A stretch of DNA of 64,000 nucleotides from Streptomyces sp. C10-9-1 (GTDB lineage Bacteria > Actinomycetota > Actinomycetes > Streptomycetales > Streptomycetaceae): the NCBI RefSeq assembly GCF_024497955.1, contig NZ_JANHKP010000005.1, positions 307,877 through 371,876 of the forward strand, written 5' to 3'. Below are positions 42,783-51,259 of the stretch, piece after piece. A program made the translations under genes and the position numbers. Within the stretch, counting starts at the first letter, position 1, and each line of letters opens with the position of its first letter. The notes beneath the pieces are model-generated. The model was not told the origin of the DNA and did not search any database. It saw nothing but the letters and a program-made list of their open reading frames with translations.

Positions 42783-42851
42783 CCGTCCCCGGAGCCCGTG
42801 CACCGCCGCCGGGGCGGACCCTCAGCGGCGGTACGCCGGCTCCGGGGACGG
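42783..42851 (-). repeat. Long inverted repeat forming a two-tier stem-loop
   Basis: Perfect 14-bp arms (CCGTCCCCGGAGCC at 42783-42796 and its complement at 42838-42851) enclose a second inverted pair (CCGCCG/CGGCGG). It lies between the minus-strand genes ending at 42887 and starting at 42747. It may be a terminator for the first or a leader structure for the dehydrogenase gene. Confidence 0.55.
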
Positions 42852-42886
42852 CGCACGGCTGCCGGGCCCCGGGCGCCTCCGCCGGC

Positions 42887-43264
42887 TCAGCGGTGTACGC
42901 CGCTCTCCAGGCGCAGCTGGACGTCCTTCTCCTGGTCTCCCGCGTCCATGCCCTCCTGGCGGACGTCGAAGCTGGTGGCCAGGGCCTCCGCCATCCGGTC
43001 GACGGCCCAGTAGCCGCCCTGGAGCTCCGCCGTCACGGGCGCGGCGAGGCGCACCGGCTCCGGGGCGCCGCGGGGGTGGGCCACGTCGAAGGTGGTGGTC
43101 CACACCGTGGCGTGGCCCTCGGAGACGTACCGGGGCGTCTCGTGCGCCGCCCGGTCGGAGCTGTACGAGCGGCCGAGGGCGCGGAAGACGGCGTCCGCGT
43201 CCTCGCTGGAGCAGCCGGTGAGCGTCACCACGACCGGCTCCTCGCGCTCCTGTGCAGTGTTCAC
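42887..43264 (-). CDS. Small conserved-type protein of unknown function
   Basis: A 125-aa soluble protein; I do not recognise the family. The GTG at 43264 (VNTAQEREEPVVV) is preceded by GAAGG about 11 bases away. A single alpha/beta domain is suggested: VVVTLTGCSSEDADAVFRAL, TVWTTTFDVAH, APVTAELQGGYWAVDRMAEAL. It has one Cys and no obvious active site or signal peptide. A GGGTAC box lies 33 bp upstream, but its -35 spacing (17) is outside the SigB-type range. Confidence 0.6.
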   Translation of the reverse strand: MNTAQEREEPVVVTLTGCSSEDADAVFRALGRSYSSDRAAHETPRYVSEGHATVWTTTFDVAHPRGAPEPVRLAAPVTAELQGGYWAVDRMAEALATSFDVRQEGMDAGDQEKDVQLRLESGVHR

Positions 43265-43317
43265 CGTGATCCGCCTTCCGTCGGGTGGCCGGTCGGGTAC
43301 CCCCTCCGCTTCCAGCC

Positions 43318-43986
43318 TCACCCGGTGGGCGCACTCGGGCGACCCGGCCGGTCCGCCGCTCCGGCGGGCGATCCACCGTGCAGCGCCCGCAGCAGGAGCA
43401 GGAGGCTGCACACCGCGGCGGCGGCGCACCAGGTGGAGACGAAGGCCGTGCGCCACAGCACGGCGCTCAGGGCCGCGGCGGCCCCGGTCAGGAGGCCGAG
43501 GCGGCGCAGCGCCCGGTCCGGGGAGAGCAGCAGCGAGCCGACGGTCGCGGCCAGGTAGGCGGCCAGGAACCAGCCCGGACCGGGCAGCCCGACGGCGTAG
43601 CCGACCGTGTGGTCCCGGATCTCGGCGCTCACGGGCCGGGTGGCGAGGACGGCCGCGAGGCCCGCGGCCGTGGCCGCGCCCAGGACCGCGGGGGCGAGGA
43701 GCCGGGTGCGGGCGCCGCGGGGCGCGGCGAGGAGGACGGCGAGCGGGACCCACACCGCGAGGACCGGGAGGGCGACGACCGCCCACGCGGTGGTCGCGGG
43801 ACCCGTGCCGCCGCCCGCGCGCCAGACCACGGCCTCGGTGATCTGGTGCGCGCCGAGGAGCAGGGGAAGCGCGGCGAGCGGCAGTTCGCGCGGCCGCCGC
43901 CGGTGGAGCGTCACGGCGCACGCGGCGGCTCCGGCGGCGCAGATCACCGTTCCGGCCACGAGGTCCGCGGTGGCGCTCCAGCACAT
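43318..43986 (-). CDS. Multi-helix membrane protein, DUF6629 family
   Basis: A 222-aa protein with six to seven hydrophobic segments. The N-terminus [12 protein letters not shown] and the [18 protein letters not shown] segment are typical of DUF6629; the C-terminus is a polar Pro/Arg tail. The ATG at 43986 has no Shine-Dalgarno. TACCGT sits at exactly six bases upstream, consistent with a leaderless mRNA. Function is unknown; it may be a small integral sensor or transporter-like protein. Confidence 0.72.
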   Translation of the reverse strand: MCWSATADLVAGTVICAAGAAACAVTLHRRRPRELPLAALPLLLGAHQITEAVVWRAGGGTGPATTAWAVVALPVLAVWVPLAVLLAAPRGARTRLLAPAVLGAATAAGLAAVLATRPVSAEIRDHTVGYAVGLPGPGWFLAAYLAATVGSLLLSPDRALRRLGLLTGAAAALSAVLWRTAFVSTWCAAAAVCSLLLLLRALHGGSPAGAADRPGRPSAPTG

Positions 43987-44560
43987 GGGCTCACGGTACG
44001 ACGGGCGGGATCCGGACACAGGAGGAAAGCGGGCCCAAGCAGTCCGATCCCGGCATTCGGGCGCCGGTGCGCCTCGGCACGGCGGGACCCCGGGGAACGG
44101 CCCCGGGACGGCGGCGGCAAGGGCCCGGACGGCGGATGCGGGCGGGCCGCGGTGTGCGCGACCGCCGGGTGGCGCCGCGGACGCGGCGGTGCCACGGCGC
44201 CCGCGGCGGGGGCGGCGCCCACCGCCGAACTGCCGGAACGGCGCCTTCCGATCCGGCGGGCGCCGCACCCTCCCGGCCGCTTCCCGCCCTGCCGCGCGGG
44301 GGCGGGCGAGCAGCTCCGCAGCGCCCCCGGCCCGGGCGGCACCGCCCGCGCGCGCCGGGACCCGCGCCCGGCCGGGGTGTCCGCGCGAGTGCCCCCCGAA
44401 CCGGCCGAAAGGCGATCTTGTGGCCACCCCCTGCGGGACCACAGGATTCCTCCACCGCGATTGTCAGGCACATGGCGATAGACGGAGCCGTGCGCAGGGC
44501 GAGCGCGCTTCCACGGGCCCGCCCACCCAGCGGACCCGGTTCCCCCCACCGGAGGATCAC
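43987..44560. other. Intergenic region upstream of the streptogrisin B-like gene
   Basis: A 574-bp divergent gap. It includes the DUF6629 promoter at its left edge and several GC-rich imperfect inverted repeats, for example CTTGTGG/CCACAGG near 44415-44445. The last 150 bp (from TTGTCA near 44462 to GGAGGATCAC) must hold the protease promoter. No spacing there clearly fits a standard promoter. No gene is supported, although one plus-strand frame stays open through it. Confidence 0.5.
43993..43998 (-). promoter_or_regulatory. -10 box for a probable leaderless DUF6629 transcript
   Basis: On the minus strand TACCGT is followed by six bases and the ATG at 43986. No ribosome-binding site is present. 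Confidence 0.4.
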
Positions 44561-45475
44561 GTGAACATCAAGCGCCTGTCCCTCCTCGGCGGCGCCGCGA
44601 AGGGAGCACGGCTGATCGCCGTCGCCTCCGCCCTCGCGGCCGCCACCGCCCTCGCGGCCCCCTCGGCCGCCGCAGGCACCCCCTCGGCCGAGGCGACCCC
44701 CGCCCAGCTCGCCCGGGCCGGGGCGGCCGTGCTCCACGCGGACGTCCCCGGCACGGCCTGGTACACCGACGAGGCCACCGGGAAGGTCGTCGTGACGGTG
44801 GACTCCACCGTCACTCCCGCAGAGATCGCCACCATCAGAAAGGCGGCCGGCGACCGGGCCGGGGACCTGCGGATCAACCGCACCGACGGCACGTTCAGCA
44901 AGCTGATCGCCGGCGGCCAGGCCATCTACGCGGGCGGCGGGCGCTGCTCGCTCGGGTTCAACGTCCGCAGCGGCAGCACCTACTACGCCCTGACCGCCGG
45001 GCACTGCACCGACTTCGCGAGCACCTGGTACACCAACTCGTCCAACACCAGCCTGCTCGGCAGCCGGGTCGGCTCCAGCTTCCCGGTCAACGACTACGGC
45101 CTGATCCGGCACGCCAACGCCAACGCCGCGGACGGCCGCGTCTACCTCTACAACGGCAACTACCGCGACATCACCTCGGCGGGCAACGCCTCGGTCGGCC
45201 AGCGCGTCCAGCGCAGCGGATCCACCACGGGCCTGCACAGCGGCCGGGTGACCGGCCTGAACGCGACCGTCAACTACGGCGGCGGCGACGTCGTCTACGG
45301 CCTCATCCAGACCAACGTCTGCGCCGAGCCCGGCGACAGCGGCGGCCCGCTCTTCGCCGGCTCCACCGCCCTCGGCCTCACCTCGGGCGGCAGCGGCAAC
45401 TGCTCCTCGGGCGGCACGACCTTCTTCCAGCCGGTGACCGAGGCCCTGAGCGCCTACGGCGTCAGCGTCTTCTAG
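44561..45475 (+). CDS. Secreted chymotrypsin-like protease (streptogrisin B-like)
   Basis: A 304-aa preproprotease of the S1E family. The GTG at 44561 follows GGAGG by five bases. Residues 1-38 are the signal peptide ([14 protein letters not shown]) and 39-116 a propeptide. The mature enzyme starts near [19 protein letters not shown]. The triad is His148 (TAGHCTD), Asp178 (NDYGLI) and Ser260 (EPGDSGGP). Four Cys form two disulfides. The stretch [14 protein letters not shown] and the C-terminus [14 protein letters not shown] are nearly those of S. griseus SGPB. It is an extracellular digestive protease, without the chitin-binding domain of its paralogue at 23436. A strong terminator follows. 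Confidence 0.95.
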   Translation: MNIKRLSLLGGAAKGARLIAVASALAAATALAAPSAAAGTPSAEATPAQLARAGAAVLHADVPGTAWYTDEATGKVVVTVDSTVTPAEIATIRKAAGDRAGDLRINRTDGTFSKLIAGGQAIYAGGGRCSLGFNVRSGSTYYALTAGHCTDFASTWYTNSSNTSLLGSRVGSSFPVNDYGLIRHANANAADGRVYLYNGNYRDITSAGNASVGQRVQRSGSTTGLHSGRVTGLNATVNYGGGDVVYGLIQTNVCAEPGDSGGPLFAGSTALGLTSGGSGNCSSGGTTFFQPVTEALSAYGVSVF

Positions 45476-45504
45476 AGGCACCGGGCCCGGCAGGGCCGCA
45501 CGCA

Positions 45505-45539
45505 GGCCGGTGCGCCGCCCCCGCGGCGGCGCACCGGCC
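45505..45539 (+). terminator. Strong hairpin terminator after the protease gene
   Basis: A perfect 15-bp stem (GGCCGGTGCGCCGCC and complement) with a 5-base loop lies 29 bp past the stop. Confidence 0.7.
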
Positions 45540-45707
45540 CTGCTGCGCGCGGGCCGCGGCGGCACTGGACGGAACAAGCACGAGGACGGCCCGGCAGGGC
45601 GTCGGTCAGCGGGAGAGCCACGACCGCCGGAACCCGGGTGCCGGCGGCAATGTCAGTGGAGGGCGCGATGCTTGACGGTCCGACACCCGAAGGAGGGGAC
45701 GACCGCG

Positions 45708-45944
45708 ATGACCGAACCCGAGCTCACCGCCGCCCGGGCGTACCTGCGGCTGCTGAAGACCACCAGGGCCGCGCTCGCCGACCCGGAGCGGGAACCGGTG
45801 GCACTGCCGCTGCTGACCGCGCCGATGGCCGAGACGGACGCGGCCCTGACCGCCCTCGGACTGGCGGGCAACGAGGCGGAGTTCTTCCGCCTCGTCGCCG
45901 CCCTCCGGCCGGCACCCTCCGGCGCCGACCGCGGCGCCGCCTGA
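45708..45944 (+). CDS. Small helical protein of unknown function
   Basis: A 78-aa soluble protein (MTEPELTAARAYLRLLKTTR onward) predicted mostly helical, with no Cys, signal peptide or membrane segment. AGGAGGGG lies about nine bases before the ATG at 45708, a good reason to accept it over the other frames in this stretch. No family recognised. It is convergent with the ATPase gene at 46028. Confidence 0.6.
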   Translation: MTEPELTAARAYLRLLKTTRAALADPEREPVALPLLTAPMAETDAALTALGLAGNEAEFFRLVAALRPAPSGADRGAA

Positions 45945-45990
45945 ACGGGGAGGCCCCCGGTGCTCGCGCACCCGGCGGGGCCCCGTCGCG

Positions 45991-46020
45991 GCCCGGTCCG
46001 GCCCGGTCCGGCCCGGTCCG
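45991..46020. repeat. Three perfect tandem 10-bp repeats
   Basis: GCCCGGTCCG occurs three times head to tail in the convergent gap, ending seven bases before the stop codon of the minus-strand ATPase gene. Confidence 0.8.
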
Positions 46021-46027
46021 GGCGGCC

Positions 46028-46534
46028 TCAGCCGACCGGGGCGAGGGCCGGCTGCGCGGCGCCGGCCTCCGCCGCCGCACCGGGCAGCGGGCGGAACTCG
46101 ACGGCGGGCACCCGGGGCCGGCCCGGGCCGCGCAGCACCCGCTCCGCCTCCCTCACCCTCCTGCTGAACCAGACGACCTTGCCCTCCTCGGTCGCGCAGG
46201 TTCCCCAGCTGTCGCTCAGGCGGGCGACCTTGGCGAGGCCCCCGCGCACGGGGGAGGAACTGCGCACCGGGGGCAGCCGCCGACCGCGGTCGGACACCGC
46301 GACGACGAGCCTGCACCCCGTCGACCGCAGCTCGACGACGCAGGTCTTGTCGCCGTCGACATGGCGTACGACGTTGTCGACGAGTTCCTCGACAGCGCGG
46401 CAGACCGGTAGGACGTGGGGCGCGAGGCCCCAGTACCGCAGGTGCGCGGCGACGATCCGCCTGACCTGCGGGATGCGCTCCGGGGAGGCGGGCACCTCGA
46501 CGATGTAGTGGCATGCGGCAACCGGGACGTTCAT
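46028..46534 (-). CDS. RsbW-type ATP-binding protein
   Basis: A 168-aa member of the HATPase_c_2 anti-sigma kinase family. The N-box is VCRAVEELVDNVVRHVDG (about 44-61). VVAVSDRGRRLPPV (77-90) is the ADP-contact loop, and the glycine box appears as VRGGLAKVARLSD (about 96-108), weaker than in the two other copies in this window. It ends with an Ala/Pro-rich tail. GAGGAG precedes the ATG by eight bases. It diverges from the FHA-ABC gene. No sigma factor or STAS gene is adjacent, so it is an orphan. Confidence 0.82.
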   Translation of the reverse strand: MNVPVAACHYIVEVPASPERIPQVRRIVAAHLRYWGLAPHVLPVCRAVEELVDNVVRHVDGDKTCVVELRSTGCRLVVAVSDRGRRLPPVRSSSPVRGGLAKVARLSDSWGTCATEEGKVVWFSRRVREAERVLRGPGRPRVPAVEFRPLPGAAAEAGAAQPALAPVG

Positions 46535-46748
46535 GACCGTGGCTCCTCACCGCGACGGCCCGATCATTCGCTGGACGGAACCCCGAGTACGAAGAGTGAG
46601 CCCATGTCGCTTCTGGGTCACCACGAGGATGGACCCGTGCGGCGCGGCCCGCAACCCGCACGGTCCGCGCCCGGTCGGCGCAACCGGCTCGCGGCGCGGA
46701 CCGCCCGGGCACCCCGTCGGCCACCGGGCGACGGCCTCCCCCGATCGT

Positions 46749-46754
46749 TAGAAT
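46749..46754 (+). promoter_or_regulatory. -10 box for a probable leaderless FHA-ABC transcript
   Basis: TAGAAT, a consensus-quality Streptomyces -10 hexamer, ends six bases before the ATG at 46761, and there is no Shine-Dalgarno sequence. Confidence 0.55.
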
Positions 46755-46760
46755 TCGGAC

Positions 46761-49115
46761 ATGGCAGAGCGTCCCGTCTCCCCGACGGCGCCCGAACTCC
46801 TCGTGGAGACCGATGCGGGTTCCACGCTGCTGAGTCCGAGCCGGGACTACCACGTCGGCCGCGACCCCCTGAGCGACATCGTCATCGACGACGACCGGGT
46901 CTCCTGGCATCACGCGGTCCTCCACGCCGAGGACGGCCGCTGGAGCGTCCACGACGAGGACAGCACCAACGGCACCTACGCGGAGGGGCACCGGATCCAC
47001 GACCAGAGCGTGGGCCCCGGCAGCGTGATCCGCTTCGGCAGCGCCGCGGACGGGCCCGCCGCCACCCTCGTCGGCCGGGCGCCGGTGCGCCCCGCAGGAG
47101 GGGCACCCGCCCGCCCGTCCTCCGTCTCCCTGCCGTCGGCGACCGGCACCTACCGGCAGCCCACCAGCATCCGCCGGATCCCCGAGCGCACGCTGAGGAT
47201 CGGCCGCTCCCCCGACAACGAGCTGGTCGTGGACGACCTGATCGTGTCGCGGCGCCATGCCGAACTGCGGATCCTGCCGGACGGCGGACACGAGATCGTC
47301 GACCTCGGCAGCCACAACGGCACCTTCCTCAACGGCCGCCCGGTCGGCCGGGCCCCCGTCGGCCCCGGTGACGTGGTGGGCATCGGCCACTCCTCGTTCT
47401 GCCTGGTCGGAGACCAGCTCCAGGAGTTCGTGGACACCGGCGAGGTGTCCCTGGACGTGCAGGGCGTCGCCGTCGCCGTCGACGGCGGGCGGCGCACGCT
47501 GCTGGACCACGTGTCCTTCCCCGTCGGGGAGAAGTGCCTGCTCGCGGTGGTGGGGCCGAGCGGCGCGGGCAAGTCCACGCTGCTGAACGCCCTCACGGGC
47601 CTGCGCCCCGCGGACCGCGGCACCGTGCTCTACGACGGCCGCGACCTCTACCGCGACTACGCCGAGCTGCGCAGCCGCATCGGCCTCGTCCCCCAGGACG
47701 ACATCCTGCACACGCAGCTGACCGTGCGAAGGGCGCTCGGGTACGCGGCGGAGCTGCGCTTCCCCCAGGACACCGACCGCGCCGAGCGCCGCGCGCGCGT
47801 CGCCGAGGTGATCCGCGAACTCGGGCTGGAGCAGCGGGCCGACCAGCCGATCCACAGCCTCTCCGGCGGGCAGCGCAAACGGGTCAGCGTCGCGCTGGAG
47901 CTGCTGACCAAGCCGTCCCTGCTCTTCCTCGACGAGCCGACCTCCGGCCTCGACCCGGGCATGGACCGCTCGGTGATGCACATGCTGCGCGGGCTCGCCG
48001 ACGACGGGCGGACCGTCATCGTGGTGACCCACAGCGTGCTCAGCCTCGACGTGTGCGACCGGCTGCTGGTGCTGGCACCGGGCGGCCGGATCGCCTACTA
48101 CGGGCCGCCCGACGACGCGCTGGCCTTCTTCGGCTTCGAGGAGTGGCCCGAGGCCTTCGAGGCGTTCGAGAACCAGCGGGACCGCGACTGGGCCGGAACG
48201 TACCGGGGCTCGCCCTTCAGCGAGCGCTACATCGAGGCCGCCACCCGGCAACCGCTCGCCCCGCCCTCGCCTTCGGGGCCGGTCGCCCCGCCCCCGAAGG
48301 CCCAGAGCTGGGGCGCCCAGCTGCGCACCCTGGTGCGCCGCTACGCCGCGGCGCTGAGCGCGGACCGGACCTTCCTGGTCATCATGATCGCGCTGCCCTT
48401 CGTGATGGGCGCGATGGCCCGGGCCCTGGCGGGCAGTGCCCTCACCGGCGAGACCGCCATGAACGCCCTGCTCATCCTGTGCGTCGGCGGGGTGCTGACC
48501 GGTGCCGCCAACGCGGTGCGGGAGCTGGTCAAGGAGCGCACCATCTACCGGCGCGAACGGGCGGTCGGCCTGTCCAGATCCGCCTATCTGATGTCGAAGA
48601 TCGTGGTCCTCGGGACGGTGACGGTCGTCCAGGCGGTGGTGCTCACCCTGGTCGCGCTGGCCGGTGTCGACCTGGGCGCGCCCGGCGGCGAGGGCGTGCT
48701 CACGGTGCCGCTGGTGGAGATCACGCTGGCGGTGGCGCTGCTGGCCTTCACCGCCATGATGCTGGGCCTGCTGGTCTCCGCCCTGGTGAGCAAGGAGGAG
48801 GTCACCATGCCGCTGCTGGTCCTCCTCGCGATCGTCCAGGTCGTCTTCTGCGGTGCGCTGCTGCAACTGGACGGGGTGCCGGTGGTGGAGCAGCTCTCCT
48901 GGCTCGTCCCCTCGCGGTGGGCCCTGGCCGCCATGGCCGGGACGATCGACCTCGGGGAGATCGTTCCCGGAGAACTCACCCAGGACCCGCTGTTCGCCCA
49001 CTCGGCCGGGGTGTGGCTGCTCGACATGGGCATGCTGGTGGTGCTCTCCGTCCTGTTCGGATTCGCCGTCGCACGGCTGCTGCGGCGCCACGAGCCCGCG
49101 ATCATGCGGAAGTAG
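46761..49115 (+). CDS. FHA-FHA-ABC transporter fusion (Rv1747-like)
   Basis: A 784-aa exporter half-molecule. FHA domain 1 (about 25-95) has HVGRDPLSD, VSWHHA and DSTNGT; FHA domain 2 (about 143-215) has RIGRSPDN, VSRRHA and GSHNGT. Both therefore keep the phosphothreonine-binding residues. The linker 120-140 carries several Thr/Ser. The ATPase domain has Walker A VVGPSGAGKST (263-273), signature HSLSGGQRKR (365-374) and Walker B LLFLDEPTSGLD. The C-terminal third has six ABC2-type membrane helices. The layout matches mycobacterial Rv1747, which is phosphorylated by its neighbour kinase PknF; a kinase gene lies 1.1 kb downstream here. The start appears leaderless (TAGAAT box). Confidence 0.93.
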   Translation: MAERPVSPTAPELLVETDAGSTLLSPSRDYHVGRDPLSDIVIDDDRVSWHHAVLHAEDGRWSVHDEDSTNGTYAEGHRIHDQSVGPGSVIRFGSAADGPAATLVGRAPVRPAGGAPARPSSVSLPSATGTYRQPTSIRRIPERTLRIGRSPDNELVVDDLIVSRRHAELRILPDGGHEIVDLGSHNGTFLNGRPVGRAPVGPGDVVGIGHSSFCLVGDQLQEFVDTGEVSLDVQGVAVAVDGGRRTLLDHVSFPVGEKCLLAVVGPSGAGKSTLLNALTGLRPADRGTVLYDGRDLYRDYAELRSRIGLVPQDDILHTQLTVRRALGYAAELRFPQDTDRAERRARVAEVIRELGLEQRADQPIHSLSGGQRKRVSVALELLTKPSLLFLDEPTSGLDPGMDRSVMHMLRGLADDGRTVIVVTHSVLSLDVCDRLLVLAPGGRIAYYGPPDDALAFFGFEEWPEAFEAFENQRDRDWAGTYRGSPFSERYIEAATRQPLAPPSPSGPVAPPPKAQSWGAQLRTLVRRYAAALSADRTFLVIMIALPFVMGAMARALAGSALTGETAMNALLILCVGGVLTGAANAVRELVKERTIYRRERAVGLSRSAYLMSKIVVLGTVTVVQAVVLTLVALAGVDLGAPGGEGVLTVPLVEITLAVALLAFTAMMLGLLVSALVSKEEVTMPLLVLLAIVQVVFCGALLQLDGVPVVEQLSWLVPSRWALAAMAGTIDLGEIVPGELTQDPLFAHSAGVWLLDMGMLVVLSVLFGFAVARLLRRHEPAIMRK

Positions 49116-49121
49116 GCGCCC

Positions 49122-50231
49122 GTGACGAGCTGGGACTTCGCCCCCACCCATGTGGTCCCCGGGTCCGGCCTGCCGGCCTGGGAGAGCCCCGACGTGTCGC
49201 GGCCCACCGTCCCGCTCGACCCGCTGCTCCCGGTGCAGCTGCTGGAGCGGCGCGGCGACTGGTCGCGGATCCTGTGCTCCAACGGCTGGTCGGCCTGGGT
49301 GGACGGAAGGCTGCTCGTCACGGTACCGGCGGAGCCGCCGGCGGCCGAGCGGTCCATGGGCGCGATCGGCGACCCCAGGCCCCTGCTGGCCCGGGTCGAG
49401 GACTCGCTCGGGCGCTACCGGCGGGCGGCCGAGGACCTGGCGGGCGGCCGCACCGACGGGGAGGGCTTCCGCCGCCGCACCCGGGGCCTGCGCGTGGGGA
49501 TGGTCGTCGACGGCGAGTCGGTCTGGCTGTACGACGCCGAGCACGAGCGCTGGGTGCACTGCGACGGGGCCGGGCTGACCACCCTGGCGGCCTCGTCGCC
49601 GCCGTCCCTCGCGGGGGTCCCCGAGGAGGGAGCGGCCGGCGCGCCCGGGCCCGCCGCACGGGGCGGCACTCCGCCCGGCGGACCCGGCGGAACCCGCCTC
49701 GTCGACCCCGACTCCCTGCCGCCGTACGCCGGGGAGGAGGCCGCGGACCGGGGCGGGGACGGGCCCGCGCACGGGGCGGAGCCCGAAGCCCCGAGTCCGG
49801 GGGAGGCCCCCGCCCCGCCGGAGCCCACACGGCTGGTGGCCCCGGCCCCCGAGGGTCCCCCTGCCGACTCCGCGGGGAAGGCGCGGGCGGGCGGGGCCGC
49901 CGGGCCGGCCGCCCCGGCGGACGGCTCCCCCGCGGCCCCGCCGCCCACCCGGCTCGCCGACGCCCCGGCGGAGCCCGGTACCGGTGCCGATGCCGACGCG
50001 GCCCGTCCGGACGCCACCCGCCTCGCCGGACCCGCACCCGAGGCCCCGCCGCCCACCCGCCTGGCCGGGGCCCCCGGGGAGCCCGGCCCCCCGGTGGACT
50101 CCCCGCCTCCGGGCCCGGACACGGGTCCGGACACCGGGCAGGCCGAGGGCGCTCGGGCGCAGGAGGAGCGCGAGGCGACCCGGGTGGTCCCGGAGCGGGC
50201 CGCCTCCCCGAGGACGGGCGGTGAGGGCTGA
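49122..50231 (+). CDS. SH3-like protein with six Thr-Arg-Leu/Val repeats
   Basis: A 369-aa protein of unrecognised family, encoded between the FHA-ABC transporter and the kinase (6-bp and 1-bp-overlap junctions). Residues 8-68 resemble an SH3-type fold (LLPVQLLERRGDWSRILCSN, WSAWVDGRLLV). Residues 80-155 form a second globular part (MVVDGESVWLYDAEHERWVH). From 185 on it is disordered and Pro/Ala/Gly-rich, with six T-R-L/V motifs at Thr191, 236, 276, 299, 312 and 353. The context is mostly P/A-T-R-L-A/V followed by acidic residues. It has no signal peptide or membrane helix. The repeats look like kinase and FHA docking sites; this is inference. Confidence 0.82.
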   Translation: MTSWDFAPTHVVPGSGLPAWESPDVSRPTVPLDPLLPVQLLERRGDWSRILCSNGWSAWVDGRLLVTVPAEPPAAERSMGAIGDPRPLLARVEDSLGRYRRAAEDLAGGRTDGEGFRRRTRGLRVGMVVDGESVWLYDAEHERWVHCDGAGLTTLAASSPPSLAGVPEEGAAGAPGPAARGGTPPGGPGGTRLVDPDSLPPYAGEEAADRGGDGPAHGAEPEAPSPGEAPAPPEPTRLVAPAPEGPPADSAGKARAGGAAGPAAPADGSPAAPPPTRLADAPAEPGTGADADAARPDATRLAGPAPEAPPPTRLAGAPGEPGPPVDSPPPGPDTGPDTGQAEGARAQEEREATRVVPERAASPRTGGEG

Positions 50232-51202
50232 TGCCTCCCGGCGGGGAGCTGCCGCAGGGGCGGCCGTCGGAGCTGGTGGGCCGCCGGATCGCCGGCTACC
50301 GCGTCGAGCGGGAGATCGGCCGCGGCGGTATGGCCGTCGTCTACCGTGCCCGGGACCTGCGGCTGGACCGCACGGTCGCGCTGAAGCTGCTCGCCCCCGA
50401 ACTCGCCCGCAACGACCTCTTCCGGCAGCGCTTCAGCCACGAGTCGAGGGTGGCCGCGGCCATCGACCACCCGAACATCGTCCCGGTCTTCGAGGCGGGC
50501 GAGACGGAGGGGCTGCTCTACATCGCGATGCGCTACGTACCCGGCCAGGACCTTCGGGTGCTGCTGGACCGGCAGGGGCCGCTGCCGTTCCCCACCGCGG
50601 GCCGGATCGCCTCTCAGATCGCCTCGGCGCTGGACGCCGCCCACGCCCACGAGCTGGTGCACCGCGATGTGAAGCCGGGCAACGTGCTGGTGGCCGAGGG
50701 CACCGACAGCGACCACCCCGAGCACGTGTACCTCACGGACTTCGGCCTGACGAAGAAGTCGCTGTCGCTGACCGGCTTCACCACCGTGGGCCAGTTCGTG
50801 GGCACCCTGGACTACGTGGCGCCCGAGCAGATCTCGGGCCGCCCGGTCGACGGGCGCTGCGACGTCTACAGCCTCGGCTGCGTGGTCTTCGAGACCCTGG
50901 CGGGCGCTCCGCCGTTCCGCCGCGAGGACGACATGGCGCTGCTCTGGGCGCACCAGTACGATCCGGCCCCTCCGCTGACGGACCAGCGGCCCGACCTGCC
51001 GGAGGCCGTGGACGAGGTGTTCCGCACGGCGCTGGCCAAGACACCGGAGGACCGCTTCGCCAGCTGCGCCCAGTTCGTGGCGGCCCTGCGCACGGCGGCC
51101 GCACCCGCCCGCCGGACCCCGACACAGGTGGCGGGGGCCGGTGCCCAGGCTCCGCCCGAACCGCCCGGGTGGGCCCGGCCGGTGTTCCGCCGCGCCGGAT
51201 GA
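50231..51202 (+). CDS. Soluble Ser/Thr protein kinase (PknB/PknF-type)
   Basis: A 323-aa Hanks-type kinase. Glycine loop IGRGGMAVVYRA (29-40), ATP-binding Lys52 (VALKLL), Glu71, catalytic HRDVKPGN (144-151), DFG at 170-172 and APEQ at 197-200 are all intact. The activation loop has Thr181, Thr184 and Thr185 for autophosphorylation. The C-terminus is a short Pro/Ala tail with RRTPTQV. It has no membrane helix or PASTA domain. The start overlaps the stop of the repeat-protein gene, so both should be made together. The likely substrates are the repeat protein and the FHA-ABC transporter. Confidence 0.95.
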   Translation: MPPGGELPQGRPSELVGRRIAGYRVEREIGRGGMAVVYRARDLRLDRTVALKLLAPELARNDLFRQRFSHESRVAAAIDHPNIVPVFEAGETEGLLYIAMRYVPGQDLRVLLDRQGPLPFPTAGRIASQIASALDAAHAHELVHRDVKPGNVLVAEGTDSDHPEHVYLTDFGLTKKSLSLTGFTTVGQFVGTLDYVAPEQISGRPVDGRCDVYSLGCVVFETLAGAPPFRREDDMALLWAHQYDPAPPLTDQRPDLPEAVDEVFRTALAKTPEDRFASCAQFVAALRTAAAPARRTPTQVAGAGAQAPPEPPGWARPVFRRAG

Positions 51203-51259
51203 GCCGGAGTCGCCCGCGGCGCGTGCCGGGCCGGGCTCCCCGCGTGCTCGGCGGCCTGG

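Noticed and set aside
43297..43323. GGGTAC box upstream of the unknown gene at 42887 as a SigB-type promoter
   Set aside because: The nearest GNNT gives a 17-base spacer, outside the 14-16 range.
45606..49772. A minus-strand frame of nearly 1,400 codons across the FHA-ABC gene
   Set aside because: It is opposite a gene with unmistakable FHA and ABC motifs, and has no start signal or recognisable domain.
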